Below, one piece after another: positions 1 through 5,066 of a DNA stretch of 9,509 bases. The number at the start of each line of letters is the position of its first letter. Positions within the stretch are counted from its first letter, which is position 1. The notes beneath the pieces were generated by a model. It was not told where the DNA came from. It did not search any database and worked only from the letters and a program-made list of their open reading frames with translations. Position numbers and translations under genes: made by a program. The stretch covers positions 1 through 9,509 of the forward strand of contig JAAXHF010000529.1 of assembly GCA_012271025.1 (NCBI GenBank), read 5' to 3'. The DNA is from Deltaproteobacteria bacterium. Its GTDB lineage: Bacteria; Desulfobacterota_B; Binatia; Bin18.

Positions 1-139
1 ACGCCGTCCGCTAGAAAACTCCAGCGCAAATTCACTACCTCTTTTCCCATTCAAACAGGCAGCCGCCGACCATTTTGATATCCCGTTTCGGCGACTCATT
101 TTACCTGTCTTCCACCAATCGGTCAACGAGAATCTTAGT

Positions 140-168
140 TTGACTCCTCCCGTGAAATCCACTACAAT
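140..168 (+). promoter_or_regulatory. Candidate sigma70-type promoter (TTGACT-N17-TACAAT)
   Basis: TTGACT (140-145) and TACAAT (163-168) each match the sigma70 consensus at 5 of 6 positions and are separated by the ideal 17 bases. A transcript would begin near 175, right before the hairpin at 178-193. The leader to the dehydratase ATG at 329 would then be about 150 nt. AT-rich DNA yields chance matches, so this is a candidate only. Confidence 0.45.
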
Positions 169-177
169 AACCTAAGT

Positions 178-193
178 TGCTACTTCTGTAGCA
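178..193 (+). repeat. Perfect short hairpin in leader
   Basis: TGCTAC (178-183) and GTAGCA (188-193) are perfect reverse complements around a TTCT loop. If the promoter at 140-168 is used, this stem-loop sits at the extreme 5' end of the RNA, where such structures often protect transcripts from decay. No T-run follows, so it does not look like an intrinsic terminator. Confidence 0.45.
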
Positions 194-198
194 CAGTC

Positions 199-252
199 TG
201 TTAAATTGCGTTACGAGTTCTCCGCAATAAATAAACTGTTGTCAATTTAACA
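199..252. repeat. 10-base inverted repeat with an alternative internal stem
   Basis: TGTTAAATTG (199-208) and CAATTTAACA (243-252) are perfect reverse complements separated by 34 bases. The left arm overlaps ATTGCG (205-210), which can instead pair with CGCAAT (223-228), so the two stems exclude each other in RNA. The repeat could equally be a DNA operator flanking a start site. Nothing in the sequence decides between these. Confidence 0.4.
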
Positions 253-266
253 CGATGGTGGACGTT

Positions 267-272
267 TATAAT
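267..272 (+). promoter_or_regulatory. Candidate -10 element TATAAT close to the dehydratase gene
   Basis: A perfect TATAAT lies 56 bases upstream of the ATG at 329. The best -35-like hexamer, TTGTCA (239-244), is 22 bases away, which is too far for a standard promoter. It would need an activator or be a second, weaker start. It lies just right of the inverted repeat arm at 243-252. Confidence 0.25.
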
Positions 273-328
273 CTTGGGAGTAGCAGCTTGTGTTATAAAG
301 GTCAAACCAAACGCATAGGAGGTAGTTA

Positions 329-619
329 ATGGCTGCCAAAAAACTGACGAATTCGGAGATTGAGGCACACTTGGAGGGCGTTGCAGGTTGGAGCGTCGAG
401 GATGGCAAGTTGCACAAAGAGTTCCAATTTGAATCGTTCGTTGAAGCCTTCGGTTTTATGACGAGCCTTGCGCTCATCGCCGAGTCAATGAACCACCACC
501 CGGAGTGGTTCAACGTCTACAGCACGGTCCGGGTCGATCTCAACACCCACGACGTGGGCGGCATCAGCCAGCTCGACTTCGACCTGGCCGAAAAAATGGA
601 CGCCCTGGCCGGTCAATAA
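329..619 (+). CDS. phhB: Pterin-4a-carbinolamine dehydratase
   Basis: The 96-residue product matches the small single-domain PCD/DCoH family (usually about 95-115 aa). This cytoplasmic enzyme dehydrates 4a-hydroxytetrahydrobiopterin, regenerating the pterin cofactor of aromatic amino acid hydroxylases. The family signature is clear: E52-S-M-N-H56-H57-P58, then Y64, then T73-H74-D75 and D83 in the C-terminal half. The three histidines correspond to those that act on the pterin in characterised members. The ATG is fixed by AGGAGGT (317-323). No phenylalanine hydroxylase is seen here, so the physiological partner is unknown. Related proteins also occur with molybdopterin or carboxysome functions. 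The next gene starts 23 bases downstream, so the two are probably co-transcribed. Family assignment is firm; the symbol is by analogy. Confidence 0.93.
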   Translation: MAAKKLTNSEIEAHLEGVAGWSVEDGKLHKEFQFESFVEAFGFMTSLALIAESMNHHPEWFNVYSTVRVDLNTHDVGGISQLDFDLAEKMDALAGQ

Positions 620-642
620 GCCTGGGCCGCAGGAGAGTAGCC

Positions 643-1608
643 ATGCCCCTGGACAGTCTGCTGAGCCTGGTCGAAAAGCTCCGTGAGAGGATTGAGAAGC
701 ATGGCTCTGAACTCCGCAAGAGCGAAGCACTGACCCGCTACGCGCTGATCGACCCGCTGTTACGAGAGCTGGGTTGGGACACCGGGAATCCTGACTTGGT
801 GGTACCTGAGTACAAAGTGGGCGGCGGGCGGGCAGACTACGCCCTACTCACTGATGGCAAACCCACTATGATGGTGGAGGCGAAGAGCTTGGAATCGACT
901 CTGCAAGATGCGCTCAGTCAGGGCATTGGTTACTGCCTGGAGCAGGGAACCCCCTACTTCTCAGTCACTGATGGTAGGCGTTGGGAAATTTATGAAACCC
1001 ACAAACCTGTCCCCATAGCCGAGAAGCGGATAGTCCAGTTCGATTTGAAGGACGGGTTGGCTGCGGAGGAGTGCTTGAAGACCTTGGCGTTGTGGAGACC
1101 CAACGTAGATTCGGGTCGGATTGCCCCCGGGCAAGCTCCGGTTGTCGTGCCGACTCCCAACCGGCCTGCTCAGCCGGAGTCTTCGATTCCAAATACTCAG
1201 CCAACGCCTCCTTCAGATAAATCTGAACCTGGATGGCAGCCAATATCGGCATTAGAGCCACAAGCAGAATCTCGTCTTCATTCTCTAGTAGCAGTCCGGT
1301 TCCCCGACAATTCAGTCGTCCCAGTTAATTCGGGATGGGCGCTATTACCCAAAGTCGTGCAGTGGCTCGTAGACGGCAATTACCTCACAACAAGCAACTG
1401 CCCTATTCCAACGAAACCGCGCAGCAAAATATGCGTGGTATCTAGCAGCCCTGTTCATCTGAACGGGAGACCGTTCGGGAAGCATAGCGTACAAATGGGA
1501 TCCGTATATCTCGAGCGATTCTCTGGCCACAAAGGCATAAAGGCCGCTCGAACCGTCATCGAAAGCGTAGGCCAAGACTCGGCGCAATTCAGAGTGCGGT
1601 TTCGCTGA
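643..1608 (+). CDS. Stand-alone HsdR N-terminal-like nuclease (COG2810-type predicted restriction endonuclease)
   Basis: The 321-residue product has the type I restriction R-subunit N-terminal fold (HSDR_N-like, PD-(D/E)XK nuclease) at about residues 10-150. It is not followed by a helicase motor. The catalytic pattern is visible: D65 in GGRADYALL, E79 and K81 in MVEAKS, plus Q93. A proline-rich linker (about 161-200) leads to a separate C-terminal domain (about 207-321) of unknown function. In overall shape it resembles the short solo proteins labelled predicted type IV restriction endonucleases. The ATG at 643 is chosen for its AGGAG (631-635) and because the upstream in-frame extension is arginine-rich and overlaps the dehydratase gene. 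No methylase or specificity subunit is nearby, so a classical restriction system is not supported. The 3' half is lower in GC than its surroundings. Nuclease activity is inferred. Confidence 0.82.
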   Translation: MPLDSLLSLVEKLRERIEKHGSELRKSEALTRYALIDPLLRELGWDTGNPDLVVPEYKVGGGRADYALLTDGKPTMMVEAKSLESTLQDALSQGIGYCLEQGTPYFSVTDGRRWEIYETHKPVPIAEKRIVQFDLKDGLAAEECLKTLALWRPNVDSGRIAPGQAPVVVPTPNRPAQPESSIPNTQPTPPSDKSEPGWQPISALEPQAESRLHSLVAVRFPDNSVVPVNSGWALLPKVVQWLVDGNYLTTSNCPIPTKPRSKICVVSSSPVHLNGRPFGKHSVQMGSVYLERFSGHKGIKAARTVIESVGQDSAQFRVRFR

Positions 1609-1688
1609 CACCGGAAGCGCGAGAAACCGTATGACCGATGGTGCCGTGTGAATCTTCTGGCAGTAGAAAAATCGGCTGAGGGGCTGAC

Positions 1689-1946
1689 GTGGCGGATAGA
1701 CGCAGACAACAGCTACTCCAAAGGCTGCTCTCTGGCTCGAAAAATATCCGGTTTGCTGATGTGGTGGCGTGTGCAGAAGCGTTCGGATTTCAGCTTTCCC
1801 GCGTCAGCGGTAGTCACCACATCTACGTCCATCCAGCAACTCCGGAGTTAGTCAATCTGCAAAACGTCAAAGGTCAAGCGAAACCGTATCAAGTCAGGCA
1901 ACTCCTGCGACTCATTGAGCGCTATGACCTCCGGCTACGAGGATGA
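1689..1946 (+). CDS. hicA: HicA-family toxin, type II toxin-antitoxin mRNA interferase
   Basis: The 85-residue product belongs to the HicA/YcfA family, small double-stranded-RNA-binding-fold proteins that cleave mRNA and stop growth when free of HicB. The hallmark is GFQLSRVSGSHHIYVHP at residues 33-49, where one of the paired histidines (H43/H44) is the expected catalytic residue. A conserved tail follows, with KGQAKPYQ (61-68) and RLIERYDL (74-81). This is the version with the longer N-terminal helix (LLSGSKNIRFADV). It starts with GTG, supported by GAGGGG (1678-1683) five bases upstream. The hicB start lies 3 bases after the hicA stop, the classic toxin-first hicAB order. A weak promoter-like pair, CTGACA (1605-1610) and TATGAC (1630-1635) with 19-base spacing, lies in the 80-base gap before it. 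Activity in this host is inferred. Confidence 0.9.
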   Translation: MADRRRQQLLQRLLSGSKNIRFADVVACAEAFGFQLSRVSGSHHIYVHPATPELVNLQNVKGQAKPYQVRQLLRLIERYDLRLRG

Positions 1947-1949
1947 GCC

Positions 1950-2171
1950 ATGCGAGACTACCACATCAACGTCTTTTATAGCGAAGAGGACGAAGGCTAT
2001 ATCGCTGATATTCCCGACCTCCCCCATTGCTCGGCGTTCGGGATAAGCCCGGAAGAAGCCTTGCACGAGGTGCTCAAAGCAAAAGAAGCGTGGCTGGAAG
2101 CCGCTCGGGCTCATGCCAAGCCTATCCCGGAACCTCGCTATCGACCGGTCATTTATCAGACAGGCCAATAA
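1950..2171 (+). CDS. hicB: HicB-family antitoxin (short form)
   Basis: The 73-residue product is the HicB-type partner that neutralises HicA by direct binding. It shows the partial RNase H-like fold typical of HicB: an initial strand (YHINVFYSEEDEGYIADIPDL), then the CSAFG turn, then the helix SPEEALHEVLKAKEAWLEAA. It ends with the PIPEPRYRP motif (58-66) seen in this subgroup. There is no room for the C-terminal ribbon-helix-helix or helix-turn-helix DNA-binding domain carried by longer HicB proteins, so operon autorepression by HicB alone is doubtful. SD GAGGA (1939-1943) lies at the end of hicA, favouring coupled translation. The stop codon is 8 bases from the stop of the convergent Uma2 gene. 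Confidence 0.9.
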   Translation: MRDYHINVFYSEEDEGYIADIPDLPHCSAFGISPEEALHEVLKAKEAWLEAARAHAKPIPEPRYRPVIYQTGQ

Positions 2172-2179
2172 GAGCCGTG

Positions 2180-2857
2180 CTATTGCTCCGCGCTGTGGCT
2201 GTCCGCCAAACGCGCGACAAAGGTCTGGTGTTCGGGTGTTCCCAGGCCCTTTTGGAGGGTTGCCAAGACCTGGGCCATGTCGCCCTGGAGCAAGGCTGAT
2301 ACGGCCAGTTGCAGGCCGGGAAACGTCCGACTGTGGATCGCACCCGAAGAATCCGGCGTCAACGCCGTATAGCCGTCTTCCGTCCATTGGAACCAATCAA
2401 GCCGCCTGTCGTACACCTGCCACACCAGGTATTCCTGCACGCCGTTTCGGCGGTAGACTTGCAGCTTGTCGTGCAAGTCGTAGGCGGCGCTGCTGGCGGC
2501 AACTTCAACAATGAGCTCGGGCGCACCTTCGATGTAATCGTCTGCGGTAATTGAGGACCGTCCGCCCGTGTCCGGTTCCAATCGAAGCAGGGCGTCCGGC
2601 TGCGGTTCGTTGTCCAGGTCAAGGCGCACGGTGGCGTTGTCGGCGAGATGAACACCGGGCGTTGCGGCGCAGTATACGCCGAGCCACGTCATTATGTGGG
2701 CGTGGGGTTCTCCGTGACTCCTGGCCCGGACTGGTAAGCTCAAATAGACGACCCCCTCTATCAGCTCGGCCTTCTTGATATCCGGCCGACACTCGTAGCG
2801 CCGCTCAAACTCACATCGTGAGAGACGGTCACCATTCTCCAGAGGAACGGGCAGCAT
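2180..2857 (-). CDS. Uma2-family (DUF820) PD-(D/E)XK endonuclease-like protein
   Basis: The 225-residue product matches the Uma2/DUF820 family, which has the restriction-endonuclease fold and is widely multiplied in cyanobacteria, Chloroflexi, actinobacteria and planctomycetes. Its in vivo role is unknown. Family landmarks are KAELIEGVVYLS (residues 29-40, E31/E34), PQPDALL (85-91, D88), APELIVEVA (112-120, E114/E118) and KLQVYRRNGVQEYLVW (131-146, K131). D88, E118 and K131 form the presumed metal-binding active site, and all are present. The C-terminal part (150-225) is the usual variable tail. The start is 2 bases after the stop of the CoA-transferase gene and has no good SD, so translation probably depends on coupling with that gene. 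It converges on hicB at its 3' end. The family call is secure; DNA cleavage is predicted from the fold only. Confidence 0.88.
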   Translation of the reverse strand: MLPVPLENGDRLSRCEFERRYECRPDIKKAELIEGVVYLSLPVRARSHGEPHAHIMTWLGVYCAATPGVHLADNATVRLDLDNEPQPDALLRLEPDTGGRSSITADDYIEGAPELIVEVAASSAAYDLHDKLQVYRRNGVQEYLVWQVYDRRLDWFQWTEDGYTALTPDSSGAIHSRTFPGLQLAVSALLQGDMAQVLATLQKGLGTPEHQTFVARLADSHSAEQ

Positions 2858-2859
2858 GC

Positions 2860-4056
2860 TCAGATGATCCCCTCTTTCTCCAAATCCTTGACCGCCTCAG
2901 GGCTCAAGCCCAGCAGGTCTTGGTACACCTCGGCGTTGTGCTGACCCAGGAGCGGGGCGGGTTTGAGGTCGAGCGGCGAATCGTCGAGCTGAACCGCGCA
3001 GGTCGGCATGGTGATCTCACCCCGGGTGGGGTGCTCTACCGTCGCCACCATGCCTCGCTCGCGCAGGTGGGGGTCGCTCAGGATGTCCTGGGAATCGAAC
3101 ACCGCGCCGCACGGAATCCCGACCTCACCCATTTTGCGCATGACGGTGAACTTGTCGTGCCGCCGGGTCCAGGCGCTGATGAACTCGTAGACTTCGTCAA
3201 AGCGCTCGTTGCGCTCGGCGCGCTTGGTATAGCGCGGGTCGTCAATCAGGTCGGCCCGCTCAATGACCCGCAGCAGGGCGTCCCACATCGCCGGGGTGGT
3301 GGCCATCAGGTAGATGTAGTCGTTGGGTCCGCCGGGATGGCAGGGATAGGTGTCGGTCGGAGCGGCATGGCTGAGACGGTTGCCGCTGCGCTCCACCACC
3401 GCGCCGGTCTGAAGGTGGTGACGCATGGGCACCCGCCCGTAGTTGACCATGGCGTCCTGCATGGCGACCTCGACGTGTTGGCCGCGCCCGGTTTTGTCGC
3501 GCTGGAGCAAGGCTGACAAAATGCCGACCGCGCAGTGCAGGCCGGTCCCGGTATCGGCGATAGTCGGGCCGGGCTTGATCGGCGGTCCGCCCGGCAGCCC
3601 GGTGATGCTGGTCGCGCCGCCGGTGGCCAGGGCGGCCGAGTTGAAGCTCTTATAGCTGCTCCACGGACCGTAGGTGCCATAGCCCTTGATCGTCGCGTAG
3701 ACGAGGCGGGGGTTGATCTCGCTGAGGGCCTGGTAGCCCAACCCCAGCTCCTCCATCGTACCCAGCGAGAAATTTTCGATCACCACATCGACCTGCTGGG
3801 CCAGCGAGCGGAACAGGTCTTTGCCCGACTCGGACTTGAGATCGAGGGTGATGCCGCGCTTATTGGCGTTCAGCAGCACAAACAGATACGAGTCCACATC
3901 CGGCTTGTCGCGCACGAAGCTGCGGCCCGGCTCCCCCCGGCCCGGCGGTTCGAGCTTGATGACATCGGCGCCTAAAAAGGCCAGCAGCTCGGTGCAGGCC
4001 GGTCCGGCTTCGTAATGGGTCAAATCGAGAATACGAATATGGTCGAGTGCCGACAT
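2860..4056 (-). CDS. CaiB/BaiF-family (class III) CoA-transferase
   Basis: The 398-residue product is a class III CoA-transferase, the interlaced-dimer family that moves CoA between carboxylic acids in the cytoplasm. The N-terminal half closely follows formyl-CoA:oxalate CoA-transferase: LDLTHYEAGPACTELLAFLGA (10-30), DKPDVDS (50-56), NANKRGITLDLKS (63-75) and TGRGQHVEVAMQDAM (189-203). D168 in TIADTGTGLH aligns with the catalytic Asp169 of that enzyme. Residues that help oxalate/formate selectivity differ: E16 replaces Gln17, F47 replaces Trp48, and the glycine-rich active-site loop is missing, making the protein about 30 residues shorter. Another acid is therefore the likely substrate. The ATG at 4056 is set by GGGGAGGT (4060-4067); an in-frame upstream extension to 4173 has no family similarity. 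It diverges from the VOC gene across 131 bases and is followed 2 bases later by the Uma2 gene. Confidence 0.92.
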   Translation of the reverse strand: MSALDHIRILDLTHYEAGPACTELLAFLGADVIKLEPPGRGEPGRSFVRDKPDVDSYLFVLLNANKRGITLDLKSESGKDLFRSLAQQVDVVIENFSLGTMEELGLGYQALSEINPRLVYATIKGYGTYGPWSSYKSFNSAALATGGATSITGLPGGPPIKPGPTIADTGTGLHCAVGILSALLQRDKTGRGQHVEVAMQDAMVNYGRVPMRHHLQTGAVVERSGNRLSHAAPTDTYPCHPGGPNDYIYLMATTPAMWDALLRVIERADLIDDPRYTKRAERNERFDEVYEFISAWTRRHDKFTVMRKMGEVGIPCGAVFDSQDILSDPHLRERGMVATVEHPTRGEITMPTCAVQLDDSPLDLKPAPLLGQHNAEVYQDLLGLSPEAVKDLEKEGII

Positions 4057-4187
4057 GGGACCTCCCCTGTTCCACGGGCGCTTCGGTCGGGCCAGCTTAC
4101 CACCTCGGAGGTCGGACTGCCAAGCTTGCAAAAGCAAGCGGTCAAGGAAATAATCAGCCTCACACCGTCTCACGAAGGAGAGGAAAC
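4057..4187. promoter_or_regulatory. Divergent promoter region between CoA-transferase and VOC genes
   Basis: The 131-base gap separates two genes reading outwards. On plus, TTGCAA (4126-4131) and AATAAT (4149-4154) are 17 bases apart and would start RNA near 4161, about 27 nt before the VOC ATG. The -35 hexamer lies inside the perfect inverted repeat GCTTGC-AAAA-GCAAGC (4124-4139). A second repeat, ACCTC-G-GAGGT (4102-4112), lies nearer the CoA-transferase gene. No equally good promoter is visible on minus. Both repeats are plausible operators. Confidence 0.45.
4124..4139. repeat. Inverted repeat overlapping a candidate -35 element
   Basis: GCTTGC (4124-4129) and GCAAGC (4134-4139) are perfect reverse complements around AAAA. 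The repeat covers the -35 hexamer TTGCAA of the candidate VOC promoter, a position where a bound repressor would block RNA polymerase. As RNA it would be only a weak stem without a T-run, so it is read as a DNA site. Confidence 0.4.
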
Positions 4188-5051
4188 ATGGCCCAGCCCA
4201 AATACGACCGCAAAACGCAGGACGTTGGCAACATTCTCGGTATGGAACACGTCAATGTGACGGTTCCCGACCAGGAACTCGCGCTCCGCTTCTACATCTC
4301 AGGACTCGGCCTGACCCGCGACCCGTATATGATGGTCGGGCCAGAGAACATGTGGGTCAACGTTGGCGATCAACAGTTCCACCTGCCGACCCGTGACCCG
4401 CAGGTGTTCACCGGCTGTATCGGTCTGATCGTATCCGACCTCGACGCACTGCAACGGCGGCTGACCAGACTCGAAGATAAATTGGCCGGCACGGCCTTCG
4501 GCTGGAAGGCCCACAAGGACTACGTCGAGGTGACCTGTCCGTGGGGCAACCAGATCCGCTGCCACGCCCCGAGTCCAGAGTTCGGCGATATCAGCCTGGG
4601 CATGCCCTACGTAGAGGTGCTGGTCAAACCCCGAACCGCCCGGGGTATCGCCGGCTTCTACCGCACGGTCATGCACGCCCCGGCGACGGTGATCAAAGAC
4701 GAGCAGGGCACAATGGCCCAGGTCGGCATGGGCTGCTCCCAGGTGTTGCGCTTTCGGGAAACCGACCAGTCTCTGCCCGAGTATGACGGCCACCACATCG
4801 CCGTCTATGTGGCCGACTTTTCGAGCCCCCACGCTTTTCTCAAGCGTCACAAGCTGATCACCGAAGAGTCCAACGACTATCAATACCGATTCCAGGCCAT
4901 TGTGAACCCCAAGACGGGCAAGCTGCTATGCGAACTCGAACACGAGGTCCGCAGCCTGCACCACCCGATGTACGGCCGCGAGATGGTCAACCGCAACTCG
5001 GCCCAGAATATCTTTGCCTACGCCCGAGGCCGGGATGCCTTTGTGCAGTAG
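4188..5051 (+). CDS. VOC-family protein (glyoxalase/extradiol dioxygenase-like, two VOC domains)
   Basis: The 287-residue product is built from four beta-alpha-beta-beta-beta modules, that is, two vicinal-oxygen-chelate domains (about 16-128 and 138-255), the layout of type I extradiol dioxygenases such as catechol 2,3-dioxygenase. Visible features are GMEHVNVTVPDQELALRFY (18-36), GLIVSDLDALQRRL (79-92), HHIAVYVADF (202-211) and LLCELEHEV (246-254). In the C-terminal domain, H203 and E249 or E251 fit two of the three usual metal ligands, but the first-strand position is Y141 in GMPYVEVLV where histidine is expected. In the N-terminal domain, H21 and H65 could bind metal. Ring-cleaving activity is therefore uncertain; an isomerase, lyase or non-canonical oxygenase role is possible. 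The ATG is supported by AAGGAGAGG (4175-4183); a longer frame from 4047 overlaps the divergent gene. Its 3' end meets the dehydrogenase gene tail to tail with 15 bases between. Confidence 0.85.
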   Translation: MAQPKYDRKTQDVGNILGMEHVNVTVPDQELALRFYISGLGLTRDPYMMVGPENMWVNVGDQQFHLPTRDPQVFTGCIGLIVSDLDALQRRLTRLEDKLAGTAFGWKAHKDYVEVTCPWGNQIRCHAPSPEFGDISLGMPYVEVLVKPRTARGIAGFYRTVMHAPATVIKDEQGTMAQVGMGCSQVLRFRETDQSLPEYDGHHIAVYVADFSSPHAFLKRHKLITEESNDYQYRFQAIVNPKTGKLLCELEHEVRSLHHPMYGREMVNRNSAQNIFAYARGRDAFVQ

Positions 5052-5066
5052 AGGAAGACCCGGGCC

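Larger units (their letters stand above)
1..328. other. AT-rich gene-free leader region with promoter and inverted repeats
   Basis: This 328-base stretch carries no convincing gene and is clearly poorer in GC than the rest of the window. It contains a sigma70-like promoter (140-168), a short perfect hairpin (178-193), a 10-base inverted repeat (199-208 with 243-252), a competing 6-base stem (205-210 with 223-228) and a perfect TATAAT (267-272). A strong SD AGGAGGT (317-323) then serves the gene at 329. Two short frames run off the left edge, 2-175 on plus and 99-1 on minus, but neither resembles a known protein. Confidence 0.6.

Noticed and set aside
1..99. Minus-strand ATG at 99 with a frame open to the left edge (33 codons)
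   Set aside because: Only a weak SD and no recognisable N-terminus; could be the start of a gene, but the window is too short to support it.
2..175. Frame open from the left edge on plus (about 57 codons)
   Set aside because: AT-rich, overlaps the candidate promoter, and its product resembles nothing; an open run of this length can arise by chance.
1648..1851. 67-codon plus-strand frame overlapping hicA
   Set aside because: Out of frame with the strongly conserved HicA sequence and without family features.
2818..3516. 232-codon plus-strand frame opposite the CoA-transferase
   Set aside because: Antisense shadow frame; the minus strand shows strong class III CoA-transferase conservation along the same bases.
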